Positions 27,188-37,710 of a stretch of DNA of 64,000 nucleotides are shown here, piece after piece. Under the pieces are notes generated by a model. It saw only the letters and a list, made by a program, of their open reading frames with translations. It ran no database searches and was not told the origin of the DNA. The first letter of the stretch is position 1. The number at the start of each line of letters is the position of its first letter. The DNA comes from Pseudomonas sp. GGS8. GTDB taxonomy: Bacteria > Pseudomonadota > Gammaproteobacteria > Pseudomonadales > Pseudomonadaceae. The stretch lies in NCBI RefSeq assembly GCF_024168645.1, contig NZ_JALJWF010000001.1, positions 1,231,001 through 1,295,000 on the forward strand. The letters run 5' to 3'. The position numbers were made by a program, and so were the translations under genes.

Positions 27188-27280
27188 CTGTGGGAGCGAG
27201 CCTGCTCGCGATGGGGGCGTAACATTCAACATTGATGCTGAATGACACTCCGCTATCGCGAGCAGGCTCGCTCCCACAGG
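27188..27280. repeat. Inverted pair of REP elements
   Basis: CTGTGGGAGCGAGCCTGCTC and GAGCAGGCTCGCTCCCACAG are exact mirror copies, about 50 bases apart, between rlmB and the rpsF promoter. Confidence 0.88.
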
Positions 27281-27293
27281 GATTACAACCGGA

Positions 27294-28061
27294 TCAGGAC
27301 TTTTTGGCGGCCCCGGCGGCTTTGACGCCGCGCTGGCGCAGCGCTTCGAACAGGCAGACGCCAGTGGCGACGGACACGTTGAGACTGCTGACGCTGCCGG
27401 CCATCGGCAGGCGTACCAGATAATCGCAAAGGTCACGAGTCAGGCGGCGCATGCCGCTACCTTCGGCCCCCATGATCAGGATGGTCGGACCCGTCAGGTC
27501 CTGCTGATACAGATCCTGCTCAGCCTCGCCCGCCGTACCGACGACCCACAAGCCACGCTGTTTGAGTTTTTCCAGGGTGCGCGCCAGATTGGTCACGGCG
27601 ACCAACGGAATCACTTCCGCCGCACCACAGGCAACTTTTCGAACCGTCGGCGTCAGGGTGGCTGATTTGTCCTTCGGCACGATCACCGCCAGCGCGCCGG
27701 CCGCATCGGCCGAACGCAGGCAAGCGCCGAGATTGTGCGGATCGGTCACGCCGTCGAGCACCAGCAACAGCGGTGCGCCTTCGGTGCGATCGAGCAGTTC
27801 GTCGAGCATCGCCTCGCCCCAGACCTGGCTCGGGCTCACGTCCGCCACCACGCCCTGGTGCACGCCTTCAACCCAGGCATCCAGCTCACGGCGCTCAGCC
27901 TGACCGACGGCCACGCGATTTTCGGCAGCGAGCTCGATCAGCGTCTGAACCCGCGGATCACTGCGACCCTCAGCCAGCCAGATCTGCTTGACGCGTTTTG
28001 GGTGATGACGCAGCAACGCTTCTACCGCGTGCACGCCGTAGATCTTTTCCAACTGACTCAT
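27294..28061 (-). CDS. rlmB: 23S rRNA (guanosine-2251-2'-O)-methyltransferase RlmB
   Basis: 255-residue SPOUT methyltransferase that methylates G2251 in the peptidyl-transferase P loop using SAM. The N-terminal L30e-like domain (IYGVHAVEALLRHHPKRVKQ) is followed by the trefoil-knot domain with SpoU motifs LVLDGVTDPHNLGACLRSAD, ILIMGAEGSGMRRL and LPMAGSVSSLNVSVATGV. The C-terminus has a short Ala/Lys tail. The start overlaps the rnr stop by four bases (ATGA), so the two are coupled, the usual rnr-rlmB order. Confidence 0.96.
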   Translation of the reverse strand: MSQLEKIYGVHAVEALLRHHPKRVKQIWLAEGRSDPRVQTLIELAAENRVAVGQAERRELDAWVEGVHQGVVADVSPSQVWGEAMLDELLDRTEGAPLLLVLDGVTDPHNLGACLRSADAAGALAVIVPKDKSATLTPTVRKVACGAAEVIPLVAVTNLARTLEKLKQRGLWVVGTAGEAEQDLYQQDLTGPTILIMGAEGSGMRRLTRDLCDYLVRLPMAGSVSSLNVSVATGVCLFEALRQRGVKAAGAAKKS

Positions 28062-30688
28062 GACTTGGCCTTAGGTTTACGCGCCCCGCCGCTTCTGGCG
28101 GCTGGAGCGGAACCCGCTTTGGGCGGGCCTTTACGGTGTTTGCTCGGTTTGGCTGGCTTGCCGCCGGAGGCCTTGTCAGGCGCCGACCGCCCGCCCTTTC
28201 CCCCAGACGCCGCTTTACCGCCGCTTTTCGCTTCAGACAGCAACGCCTGTTTCATTTCACGACTTTTGCGCAACTCGGCATTTTTTACAGCAGCATCGCT
28301 CGGGCGATAGGCCTCGATGGCCTTTTCCTTGGCAGGACGACGCCCGGCTTTGACTGGCGCGGGCTCGACTGCTGTTTTGGCAGCAGGCGCAGCGGTTTCA
28401 GTGCCGCGTTTCTTGCGACCGATCGGCGCGCTGATGGTTTTTTCGGCCATCTCGAAGTCGATCTTGCGCTCGTCGAGGTCGACGCGCATCACGCGCACTT
28501 CAACGGTATCGCCCAGACGGAAGCTGCGACCGGTACGCTCACCGGCGAGGCGGTGGTGCACAGGATCGAAGTGGTAGTAGTCGCCCGGCAGCGCGGTGAC
28601 GTGCACCAGGCCTTCGACGTAAATATCGGTCAGTTCGACGAACAGGCCGAAACCGGTCACGGCGGTGATCACACCCGGGAACGATTCGCCCACGCGGTCT
28701 TTCATAAACTCGCACTTGAGCCAGTTCACTACGTCGCGGGTCGCTTCGTCGGCACGGCGCTCGCTCATCGAGCACTGTTCGCCAAGCTGTTCCAGGGTCG
28801 CTTCGTCGTACGGATAGATCCGTGCTTTCGGAATGGTCATCGCACCAGCACGGCGAACGTGCGGGGTGTCCATTTTCGAATGGATGACGCTGCGAATTGC
28901 CCGGTGCGTGAGCAAGTCCGGGTAGCGGCGAATCGGCGAAGTGAAGTGGGTATAGGCTTCGTAATTCAGGCCGAAGTGGCCCTGATTATCGGCGCTGTAC
29001 ACCGCCTGGCTCAACGAGCGCAGCATAACGGTCTGGATCAGGTGGAAATCCGGACGATCCTTGATACCCGCGAGCAAAGCCTGGTAATCCTTCGGCGACG
29101 GGCCGTCCTTGCCTTTGTGCAGGGACAGGCCGAGCTCACCGAGGAAGGCGCGCAGTTTTTCCAGACGCTCTGGTGGCGGACCATCGTGAACGCGATACAG
29201 CGCAGGGATTTCGTGCTTTTTCAGGAATTCGGCGGTGGCCACGTTGGCCGCCAGCATGCATTCCTCAATCAACTTGTGAGCATCGTTGCGAACGGTCGGA
29301 CGGATTTCAGCAATCTTGCGCTCGGAACCGAAGATGATTCGGGTTTCCTGAGTTTCGAAATCGATCGCGCCACGCACATGACGGGCCGCCAACAGAACCT
29401 TGTACAGCGCATACAGCTGTTTGAGGTGCGGCAGCACGTCGGTGTATTCACCACGAAGCTGACGCGCTTCGGTGGCTTTCGGCGTTTCCAGCATGGCACT
29501 GACCTTGTTGTAGGTCAGGCGGGCATGGGAGTGAATCACCGCTTCATAGAAGCAGTAGTCGGTCATCTCGCCGGACTTGGAGATGGTCATCTCGCAAACC
29601 ATGGCCAGCCGATCAACGTGCGGGTTCAGCGAGCACAGGCCGTTGGACAACTGCTCAGGCAGCATCGGCACCACACGCTCGGGGAAGTACACCGAGTTGC
29701 CACGAACCTGGGATTCGTTATCCAGCGCCGAACCGATTTTCACGTAGCTGGAAACGTCGGCGATCGCCACGTACAACTTCCAGCCGCCGGAGAACAGGCG
29801 CAGCTTGCCCGGCTTGGCTTCGCAATAGACCGCGTCATCGAAGTCGCGCGCATCTTCGCCGTCGATGGTCACGAACGGCAGATGACGCAGGTCGATGCGC
29901 TTCTCTTTGTCTTTCTCTTCGACTTCAGGCTTGAGCTTGGCGGCTTCTTTCAAGACCGCTTCAGGCCAGACGTGCGGAATATCGTAGGTGCGCAGGGCGA
30001 CATCGATTTCCATGCCCGGCGCCATGTAGTTGCCCACGACCTCGACCACGTCGCCTTGCGGCTGGAAGCGTGGCGTCGGCCAGTGAGTGATCTTCACTTC
30101 AACGAACTGACCGATCTGCGCGTTGGCGTTACGGCCCGGAGTCACCAGCACTTCTTGCTGGATCTTGGGGTTGTCCGCAACGACGAAACCAATACCGCCC
30201 TCTTCGAAGTAACGACCGACGATGCTCTCGTGGGCACGAGACACCACTTCGACGATCATGCCTTCACGTCGACCGCGACGGTCGAGGCCGGAAACACGTG
30301 CCAGGGCACGGTCGCCATCGAACACCAGGCGCATTTGCGCCGGGCTCATGAACAGGTCGTCACTGCCGTCGTCCGGGACCAGGAAGCCGAAGCCGTCACG
30401 GTGACCGCTGATGCGGCCTAGGATCAGGTCGAGCTTGTCCACCGGCGCATAAGTGCCGCGACGGGTGTAGATGAGTTGAGCGTCGCGCTCCATGGCGCGC
30501 AGGCGGCGGCGCAGGGCTTCGATCTGGTCCTCTGTGGTCAGACCAAACTCTTCGACCAGTTGCTCGCGGTTAGCAGGCGAACCTCGATCAGCAAGGTGCT
30601 GAAGGATCAGTTCGCGGCTAGGAATAGGGTTTTCATATTTTTCCGCTTCACGAGCGGCCTCGGGATCGAGGGACTGCCAATCGGCCAT
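28058..30688 (-). CDS. rnr: Ribonuclease R
   Basis: 876-residue 3'-5' exoribonuclease that degrades structured RNA and helps rRNA quality control and cold growth. Domains in order: N-terminal helix-turn-helix (about residues 20-80), cold-shock domains, the RNB catalytic domain with DGEDARDFDDAVYCE and its metal-binding aspartates, an S1 domain near residues 650-730, and a long basic low-complexity tail rich in Lys, Gly, Ser and Pro, common in RNase R and thought to bind RNA or ribosomes. The ATG at 30688 is well placed. It is transcribed with rlmB. Confidence 0.97.
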   Translation of the reverse strand: MADWQSLDPEAAREAEKYENPIPSRELILQHLADRGSPANREQLVEEFGLTTEDQIEALRRRLRAMERDAQLIYTRRGTYAPVDKLDLILGRISGHRDGFGFLVPDDGSDDLFMSPAQMRLVFDGDRALARVSGLDRRGRREGMIVEVVSRAHESIVGRYFEEGGIGFVVADNPKIQQEVLVTPGRNANAQIGQFVEVKITHWPTPRFQPQGDVVEVVGNYMAPGMEIDVALRTYDIPHVWPEAVLKEAAKLKPEVEEKDKEKRIDLRHLPFVTIDGEDARDFDDAVYCEAKPGKLRLFSGGWKLYVAIADVSSYVKIGSALDNESQVRGNSVYFPERVVPMLPEQLSNGLCSLNPHVDRLAMVCEMTISKSGEMTDYCFYEAVIHSHARLTYNKVSAMLETPKATEARQLRGEYTDVLPHLKQLYALYKVLLAARHVRGAIDFETQETRIIFGSERKIAEIRPTVRNDAHKLIEECMLAANVATAEFLKKHEIPALYRVHDGPPPERLEKLRAFLGELGLSLHKGKDGPSPKDYQALLAGIKDRPDFHLIQTVMLRSLSQAVYSADNQGHFGLNYEAYTHFTSPIRRYPDLLTHRAIRSVIHSKMDTPHVRRAGAMTIPKARIYPYDEATLEQLGEQCSMSERRADEATRDVVNWLKCEFMKDRVGESFPGVITAVTGFGLFVELTDIYVEGLVHVTALPGDYYHFDPVHHRLAGERTGRSFRLGDTVEVRVMRVDLDERKIDFEMAEKTISAPIGRKKRGTETAAPAAKTAVEPAPVKAGRRPAKEKAIEAYRPSDAAVKNAELRKSREMKQALLSEAKSGGKAASGGKGGRSAPDKASGGKPAKPSKHRKGPPKAGSAPAARSGGARKPKAKS

Positions 30689-30849
30689 TAGAGAGTTTTC
30701 ACCTTGTCTATATGCGGGTTAGTTTGGCATAGGCGTAATGAAACGGGAAATTTCAGGCTATGACAGCCCATCTAAAGCCCTTTATCGACACCGCAAAGCT
30801 GATTTGAATGCCGTCGGTAAAATTTTCCAAGTTTTTTTGATGACAGGGG

Positions 30850-30878
30850 TTTACAGTTAAAAAGACGCTCCGTATAGT
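30850..30878 (+). promoter_or_regulatory. Sigma-70 promoter of first tRNA-Leu
   Basis: TTTACA (30850-30855), 17-base spacer, TATAGT (30873-30878), followed by a GC-rich GCGCGCC discriminator typical of stringently controlled stable-RNA promoters. Confidence 0.85.
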
Positions 30879-30914
30879 GCGCGCCATCGACGACGCACTA
30901 GCGCTGCCGATACT

Positions 30915-31001
30915 GCCCAGATGGTGAAATTGGTAGACACGCCAGCTTCAGGTGCTGGTGACCGCAAGGTCGTGGAAGTTCGAGTCTTCTTCTGGGCACC
31001 A
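30915..31001 (+). tRNA. tRNA-Leu (anticodon CAG), copy 1
   Basis: 87 bases including encoded CCA. The 7-bp acceptor stem GCCCAGA/TCTGGGC is perfect. The anticodon stem CCAGC/GCTGG encloses loop TTCAGGT, giving anticodon CAG and reading CUG, the dominant leucine codon in this GC-rich genome. A long variable arm is present, as expected for a class II tRNA. It has its own promoter and terminator. Confidence 0.97.
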
Positions 31002-31040
31002 ATTTCGAGCTTGAGATTAGATCAATTTCAAGGCTCACAC

Positions 31041-31064
31041 AAAAACCCGCGAAAGCGGGTTTTT
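31041..31064 (+). terminator. Terminator of first tRNA-Leu
   Basis: ACCCGC-GAAA-GCGGGT stem with a stable GNRA tetraloop, flanked by A5 and T5, 40 bases after the tRNA. Confidence 0.9.
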
Positions 31065-31103
31065 GCATTCTAAGCCTCTGAAATATTAAAACCAAATCAG
31101 GGG

Positions 31104-31132
31104 TTTACAGATCAAAATGCTCTCCGTATAGT
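31104..31132 (+). promoter_or_regulatory. Sigma-70 promoter of second tRNA-Leu
   Basis: TTTACA (31104-31109), 17-base spacer, TATAGT (31127-31132), then GCGCC. It is nearly the same as the promoter of copy 1, including the preceding CAGGGG. Confidence 0.85.
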
Positions 31133-31166
31133 GCGCCACATCAACAGCGGCAACGCTGAAGATCAT

Positions 31167-31253
31167 GCCCAGATGGTGAAATTGGTAGACACGCCAGCTT
31201 CAGGTGCTGGTGACCGCAAGGTCGTGGAAGTTCGAGTCTTCTTCTGGGCACCA
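31167..31253 (+). tRNA. tRNA-Leu (anticodon CAG), copy 2
   Basis: Identical over all 87 bases to the copy 252 bases upstream, with encoded CCA and anticodon CAG. The flanking promoter and terminator are also near-copies, so the whole transcription unit was duplicated in tandem. Confidence 0.97.
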
Positions 31254-31287
31254 ATTCAAATTCAAGGTCACGTTCTTGAATTTCACA

Positions 31288-31310
31288 GAAACCCGCGAAA
31301 GCGGGTTTTT
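31288..31310 (+). terminator. Terminator of second tRNA-Leu
   Basis: ACCCGC-GAAA-GCGGGT stem and T5, the same hairpin as after copy 1. Confidence 0.9.
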
Positions 31311-31349
31311 GCGTTTCTGGCTTTCGAAAACCCCAAGCCATTACTTCTC

Positions 31350-31472
31350 CTGTAGCAAGGGAGCTTGCTCCCGCCGGGGCGCGAAGCGGCCCTCTCCATT
31401 CTTCCAGCCACACCCTATTGCCCAGTTTTGCGACTGCTCCGCAGCCGAACGGGAGCAAGCTCCCTCGCCACA
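31350..31472. repeat. Inverted pair of a second REP-like family
   Basis: AAGGGAGCTTGCTCCCGCCG at the left is answered by CGGGAGCAAGCTCCCTCGCC at the right. The core GGGAGC-AA/TT-GCTCCC is itself a palindrome. It differs from the other REPs in the window. Confidence 0.7.
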
Positions 31473-31534
31473 AAACCACGCACCATTCCCTCTAGCAAAA
31501 CCCTCACCCGCTCTGCCAGGCGCACTTGAGAAAC

Positions 31535-31553
31535 AATATCGTTTATCATTGTT
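31535..31553. promoter_or_regulatory. Fur box upstream of the iron-binding protein
   Basis: AACAATGATAAACGATATT (minus orientation) matches the 19-base Fur consensus at 13 positions, including an uninterrupted AATGATAA. It lies 37 bases before the ATG, where a bound Fur would block transcription when iron is plentiful. Confidence 0.65.
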
Positions 31554-31590
31554 TCAAGTTTTTGCAATGCGCCAGTGAGGAACCCTGCGA

Positions 31591-32601
31591 ATGATGCTTC
31601 GAAATACCCTGCGCCGCGGCCTGACCATCACCCTGCTCGGCCTGACACTCGCCACGCCCCTCACCCAAGCCGCCGACCCGGTCTCCCTGACACTCTATAA
31701 CGGTCAACATAAGGAAGTCGGCGACGCCGTCGCCAAAGCCTTCGAAGCCAAGACCGGGATTCACGTCAATGTGCGCAAGGGCAGCAGCAACCAGCTCGCC
31801 AGCCAGATCGTCGAAGAAGGCGATCGCTCTCCCGCCGACGTGATCTACACCGAAGAATCGCCACCACTGAACAAGCTCGGCGAACAAGGCCTGCTGGCGA
31901 AAGCCGATACCGCCACGCTTGAAGTCCTGCCCAAGGACTACGTTGCCGGCAACGGCACCTGGATCGGCATCACCGCGCGGGTCCGGGTCGTCGCCTTCAA
32001 CCCCAAACTGATCGACGAAAAAGACCTGCCCAAGTCAGTGATGGAGTTCTCCGAGCCGAAATGGCAAGGCAAGGTCGGCTTCGTACCTTCCAGCGGCGCC
32101 TTCCAGGAACAGGCCGTGGCGATTATCAAGGTCCACGGGATGGACGCTGCCGAAGAATGGCTGACCGGCCTGCGCGCGTTCGGCAAAACCTACAGCAACA
32201 ACATGGTTGCACTGAAAGCCGTGGAAAATGGCGAAGTCGCCACCGTGCTAGTGAACAACTATTACTGGTTTGCCTTGCAGCGTGAAAAAGGCCAGCTCGA
32301 TTCGAAACTGCATTACTTCACCGGTGGCGACGTCGGCGGACTGATCACCGTGTCCAGCGCTGCCGTACTGAAATCCAGCAAACATCCAAAAGAAGCCCAG
32401 CAATTGCTCGCTTACATGGCCAGCGAAGAAGGTCAGCGCGTGATCACCCAGACCACCGCCGAATACCCGCTGCACAAGGGCATGGCATCGGATCGCGGCC
32501 TCAAGCCGTTCAGTGAACTGCAAGCGCCGAACGTCACCCCAGCCGACCTCGGCAACGCCGAAGAAGCCCTGGACCTGGAACGTGATGTTGGCTTGAACTG
32601 A
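31591..32601 (+). CDS. Periplasmic ferric-iron binding protein of an FbpA/AfuA-type ABC transporter
   Basis: 336 residues with a signal peptide (MMLRNTLRRG plus hydrophobic core, cleavage near TQAA). The mature part begins DPVSLTLYNGQHKEVGDAVA, typical of class-I ferric-binding proteins. The paired tyrosines in VNNYYWFALQ near residue 220 match the iron-binding tyrosines of FbpA and relatives. It should capture Fe3+ in the periplasm and hand it to the permease that follows. Its stop overlaps the permease start (TGATG). A Fur box just upstream supports iron control. Exact ligand (free ferric ion or a ferric complex) cannot be told from sequence. Confidence 0.88.
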   Translation: MMLRNTLRRGLTITLLGLTLATPLTQAADPVSLTLYNGQHKEVGDAVAKAFEAKTGIHVNVRKGSSNQLASQIVEEGDRSPADVIYTEESPPLNKLGEQGLLAKADTATLEVLPKDYVAGNGTWIGITARVRVVAFNPKLIDEKDLPKSVMEFSEPKWQGKVGFVPSSGAFQEQAVAIIKVHGMDAAEEWLTGLRAFGKTYSNNMVALKAVENGEVATVLVNNYYWFALQREKGQLDSKLHYFTGGDVGGLITVSSAAVLKSSKHPKEAQQLLAYMASEEGQRVITQTTAEYPLHKGMASDRGLKPFSELQAPNVTPADLGNAEEALDLERDVGLN

Positions 32602-34166
32602 TGAGCGCCTCGTTATCCGCCCCCGACGCGCGCAGGAGCTACACGCCACGGCGCAAGCGGCCATCGATCTGGCTACTGCTACCGGTTCTGCTGCTGGTGG
32701 TACTCAGCCTGTTGCCGCTGGCCTATGTCGGTCTCAAAACCTGGCAAGCCGGCTGGGCCGAGGCACTGCATCTGTTGTGGCGGCCCTACGTGTTTGGCCT
32801 GCTGCGCAATACTCTGGCGCTGATGCTGGGTGTCACATTGGCCTGCGGTGTAATTGGCTTGTCACTCGCCTGGCTGCTGGAACGCAGCAATCTGCCGGGA
32901 CGGCGGTTATGGGGTGTGATCCTGTGTCTGCCGTTCGCGGTGCCGGCATTTGTCAGCAGCTTCACCTGGGTGTCCCTGAGTGCTCACTTCGAAGGGCTGG
33001 GTGGGGCGATTCTGGTGATGACCCTGTCCAAGTACCCGCTGATCTTTCTGCCGGTCGCGGCAACGCTGCGCAATCTCGACCCCTCTCTTGAAGAGTCTGC
33101 CCGGACCCTGGGGCAGAATCGTTGGGGTGTATTCTTCAAAATCACCCTGCCCCTGCTCTGGCCGTCACTGCTGGCCGGCTCGCTGCTGATTGCGCTGCAC
33201 ATGCTGGTGGAGTTCGGCGCACTGTCGATCATCGGCCTGCAAACCTTTACCACGGCGATCTATCAGCAGTTCGAACTGGAATTCAGCAACGCCAACGCGG
33301 CGATGCTTTCTGCGGTGTTGCTAGCGCTGTGCCTGGTGCTGCTATGGCTTGAGTTGCGAGTGCGCGGCAAAGGCCGACACGTACGCACCGGCCAGGGCGC
33401 TGCGCGGCATGCGGAGCTGGTTCGGCTGGGGCCGTGGGCGACAGCCGGGCAGCTTTACTGCTTGCTGCTGGCGATCATCGGCAGCGGCATCCCACTGGGA
33501 ATGCTGGCGTACTGGCTGATGGTGGGTTCATCGGCAGCGTTCCCGGTGGCCGCCATCAGCGAAGCATTGCTGTCATCGCTGGCGCTGTCGCTCGGTGGAG
33601 CAGCGTTGTGCCTGGTGCTGGCAGTACCGGTGGGGTTGCTGGTGGTGCGCCATAAAGGCCGACTGGCAATCTGGGCCGAGCGCTTGCCGTATCTGCTGCA
33701 TGCACTGCCAGGATTGGTGATTGCACTGACCCTGGTGTATTTCGCCCTGCATTATGTGCCAGTGCTGTACCAGACCTCGGCGCTGCTGCTGATTGCCTAT
33801 GCGCTGTTGTTTCTGCCACTGGCGCAGGCACCGATTCGCACCGCGCTGAACAAGGCCGCGCCGCAACTGGAAGAGGCAGCGCGCACACTGGGGGCGTCGT
33901 CCTTCAGCGCGTTTTGTCGGGTGACGTTGCCCATCATCTTTCCCGCCCTGGGCGCAGCGTTTGCGCTGGTGTTTCTGGATGCGATGAAGGAACTGACGGC
34001 GACGCTGCTGCTGAGCCCCACCGGGCTCAATACATTGGCGACGGAAGTCTGGGCGCACACCGCGAATGTGGAGTTTGCGGCGGCGGCGCCTTATGCGGCG
34101 TTGTTGATTGTGGTGTCGGGGTTGCCGGTTTATCTACTAACGACTCGGATGTATTTGAGTCGCTGA
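32601..34166 (+). CDS. Ferric-iron ABC transporter permease, double-domain FbpB type
   Basis: 521 residues with about twelve membrane helices in two homologous halves. Each half carries an EAA coupling loop for the ATPase: EESARTLGQNRWGVFFKITL near residue 160 and EEAARTLGASSFSAFCRVTL near residue 425. One polypeptide therefore supplies both transmembrane domains, as in FbpB/AfuB/SfuB. It is translationally coupled to the binding protein by a one-base overlap. The expected third gene, an FbpC-type ATPase, is absent: a REP pair and then an oppositely oriented chemoreceptor follow. The ATPase must be encoded elsewhere or shared. Confidence 0.9.
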   Translation: MSASLSAPDARRSYTPRRKRPSIWLLLPVLLLVVLSLLPLAYVGLKTWQAGWAEALHLLWRPYVFGLLRNTLALMLGVTLACGVIGLSLAWLLERSNLPGRRLWGVILCLPFAVPAFVSSFTWVSLSAHFEGLGGAILVMTLSKYPLIFLPVAATLRNLDPSLEESARTLGQNRWGVFFKITLPLLWPSLLAGSLLIALHMLVEFGALSIIGLQTFTTAIYQQFELEFSNANAAMLSAVLLALCLVLLWLELRVRGKGRHVRTGQGAARHAELVRLGPWATAGQLYCLLLAIIGSGIPLGMLAYWLMVGSSAAFPVAAISEALLSSLALSLGGAALCLVLAVPVGLLVVRHKGRLAIWAERLPYLLHALPGLVIALTLVYFALHYVPVLYQTSALLLIAYALLFLPLAQAPIRTALNKAAPQLEEAARTLGASSFSAFCRVTLPIIFPALGAAFALVFLDAMKELTATLLLSPTGLNTLATEVWAHTANVEFAAAAPYAALLIVVSGLPVYLLTTRMYLSR

Positions 34167-34172
34167 GATCGC

Positions 34173-34265
34173 TATCGCGGGCAAGCCCGCTCCCACAGTG
34201 TCTTCTGTTACGCACAAAATTGTGAGTTCACAGAAGTACCTGTGGGAGCGGGCTTGCCCGCGATG
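34173..34265. repeat. Inverted pair of REP elements
   Basis: TATCGCGGGCAAGCCCGCTC and GAGCGGGCTTGCCCGCGATG mirror each other, between the convergent permease and chemoreceptor genes. Confidence 0.88.
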
Positions 34266-34289
34266 GCGTCCGCACAAACAATACAAAAC

Positions 34290-36224
34290 TTAAGCCCTGA
34301 ACTGCCCCAGGCTCGCCTTCAACTGCGCCGCCAACCCATCCAGCACCTTGCCACTGGCCGTGGTCTCCACTACCGCCTGAGCTGCTTTCTCAGCTTGAGC
34401 ATGAATGGTCTCAACCCGCCCACGCACCGCCTGCGCACCTTGCGCCTGATGCGCCGCGGCCTGGGTCGCCAAACCGATCGCCGCATGCACCTGCTCGACC
34501 GACGCCTGCACCGACTGCTGCAGCCGCGCACTGTCGCGCAACACCAACAAACCCTCACTGGCCTGACGCCCAGCCTGCCCGATTGCCGCAACGGCCTCGC
34601 GCGCACCCTGCTGCAGCGCAACGATGTGCGCCTGAATGTCACCAGTGGAGCTCTGCGTCTTGCTCGCCAGCGCCCGCACCTCGTCCGCCACCACGGCAAA
34701 CCCGCGACCGGTCTCGCCGGCACGCGCAGCCTCGATGGCCGCGTTCAGTGCCAGCAAGTTGGTTTGTTCGGCGATCCCGTGAATTACCGTCAGCACCACT
34801 TCAATCTGCTCGCTCTGCTGCGCCAGCCGCTCAATGACTTTCGCGCCGGTGTCGACTTGTCCGGCCAATGCCTCGATCAAGCTGCCGACTTTCGCCGAAG
34901 TCCGGGTGTTCTCATCCGTGGCCTGACGAATGTCCACCACCTGCCGCAAAGCGGCCTGCATGGCATGGCTTTCAGACTGGGCCTCGTCAGCCATTTGCGA
35001 CAATGCACGCAAGCTTTCGGCCACTTCATCGCGCTGCATGCCAGCCGCTGCATCGGCACCGGCATTGCGCAGGGTCATGGCGCCGATTTCCACGCCGGTA
35101 CGCTGGGCCACATCGCCCGCCTCACGCACGATCGGCTGCAATTTATCCACAAAGCGATTGACCGCCGAGGCCATGTCGCCGATCTCATCCTGACTGTTGA
35201 TCTGTACGCGTTTGGTCAGGTCACCCTCACCCGCGGCCAGGTCATCCATCGCGACAATAAGCATTTTCAGGCGATTGACCACTCGACGCCCCAGTACCAC
35301 AGCCAGCAACAGCAGCACACCGAAACCCACCACCGCCAGGCCCATGCCGATGCGCCAACGCAAAGCCCCCGCGGCTTCCTGCACAGCGCCCGTGGTGTTG
35401 GCTTTCATTTCAGAAGCGGTGGACTGCGCCGACTGCAGACGCCCGCGCATCGCCGTTGCGCTGTCGGCGGCTGCGCCTTTGAGGCTGTCACCCACCAATT
35501 GATCGCTGCTGGCGATCAGCGCCGAGAAGCGCTTGTCCAGCGCCGCCAGATCGGTTTCCACGGAGGCGGTGGAGACACCCATCACGACCTTGCCGATTTC
35601 CACTCCATTGGGGTTGATCGAGGCTTCGAGGTAGTAGACCGACGGATCGCTCTTCGCTGCATCCAGCACCTTGTCCAGCGCCCGCTCGCCCTGGCCTTTC
35701 TCCAGAAGCGCCTTGTTGATCGGGTTCTCCCGGTTGAGGTAGCGCGTCAGGTGCTGGCCCGTGGCGTCGTCATAGACCACGAACAGCACGTTGGGATTGC
35801 GCTGGGCGCGGCGAGCGAATTCAGACAGGGTGGGAATGTCGCTGTCCCACATGGCGCGGGGTGCGACCGAGGCCAGAAGTTGCGCCATGTCGTTGGCCGA
35901 TTCCTTCAGATCCTTCTCCAGCGTCGCACGCAGTTGAGCCTGCTCGCCCTTCAGGCGCGAAGACAGCCCGGCGGTCAGGCGCTGACGGGTACTGCTGGAC
36001 AGGTTATCCAGGCTCGACGTGACTTCACGCCCGGCTTGCTCAAGCTCACCGGAGAGCTTTTGGCTATCGGCGCTCAGGCGCACGCCCAAATCAGTTTCCA
36101 GTGCTGTCACTGTGCTCCGGGTCAGAGCAACAGCCACCAGCACTTGCACCAGAAGGGCGATACCAAGGGTAACGAACACAGGCCGCAGGAGACGGCTTTG
36201 TAACAATGAGAGAACGGCCGACAC
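34290..36224 (-). CDS. Methyl-accepting chemotaxis protein
   Basis: 644-residue transmembrane chemoreceptor. The first membrane helix is at about residues 14-34, a periplasmic sensing region of about 255 residues follows, and a second helix lies at about 292-314. A HAMP domain comes next, then the coiled-coil signalling domain with hairpin tip [18 protein letters not shown] near residue 490, which contacts CheA/CheW. There is no C-terminal CheR/CheB docking pentapeptide (it ends KASLGQFRA). The ligand domain includes a possible Cache-like part ([20 protein letters not shown]), but the ligand is unknown. It lies beyond the purA terminator as a separate unit. Confidence 0.92.
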   Translation of the reverse strand: MSAVLSLLQSRLLRPVFVTLGIALLVQVLVAVALTRSTVTALETDLGVRLSADSQKLSGELEQAGREVTSSLDNLSSSTRQRLTAGLSSRLKGEQAQLRATLEKDLKESANDMAQLLASVAPRAMWDSDIPTLSEFARRAQRNPNVLFVVYDDATGQHLTRYLNRENPINKALLEKGQGERALDKVLDAAKSDPSVYYLEASINPNGVEIGKVVMGVSTASVETDLAALDKRFSALIASSDQLVGDSLKGAAADSATAMRGRLQSAQSTASEMKANTTGAVQEAAGALRWRIGMGLAVVGFGVLLLLAVVLGRRVVNRLKMLIVAMDDLAAGEGDLTKRVQINSQDEIGDMASAVNRFVDKLQPIVREAGDVAQRTGVEIGAMTLRNAGADAAAGMQRDEVAESLRALSQMADEAQSESHAMQAALRQVVDIRQATDENTRTSAKVGSLIEALAGQVDTGAKVIERLAQQSEQIEVVLTVIHGIAEQTNLLALNAAIEAARAGETGRGFAVVADEVRALASKTQSSTGDIQAHIVALQQGAREAVAAIGQAGRQASEGLLVLRDSARLQQSVQASVEQVHAAIGLATQAAAHQAQGAQAVRGRVETIHAQAEKAAQAVVETTASGKVLDGLAAQLKASLGQFRA

Positions 36225-36318
36225 GAGAAATCCCTCCGCTTGGGCGCCACTAAATTAGTGGCACACCAGAAGGCGATAATCACAGCAAAGGTCATGCCGT
36301 GCGACAGGCATAAACGAC

Positions 36319-36343
36319 AAAGGCCCCGATCAAGGGGCCTTTG
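36319..36343 (-). terminator. Rho-independent terminator after purA
   Basis: AAAGGCCCC-GATCAA-GGGGCCTTT stem, 20 bases beyond the purA stop. On the minus strand it is followed by GTCGTTTATG, a weak T-tract. Confidence 0.75.
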
Positions 36344-36363
36344 CGTTTTACATCAACAACTTA

Positions 36364-37710
<1,347 letters not shown>

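Noticed and set aside
27188..27280. Spaced repeats resembling a two-repeat CRISPR
   Set aside because: The copies are inverted, not direct, and belong to the Pseudomonas REP family; no cas gene is present.
28136..30421. 761-codon open frame on the plus strand
   Set aside because: Antisense shadow of rnr; no ribosome site and no recognisable domain.
30915..31253. tRNA-Leu as a possible integration site
   Set aside because: No integrase, no partial tRNA copy and no mobile genes follow; the downstream sequence goes straight to an iron transporter.
34242..36203. 653-codon open frame on the plus strand over the chemoreceptor
   Set aside because: Antisense shadow; the minus strand carries the canonical receptor hairpin.
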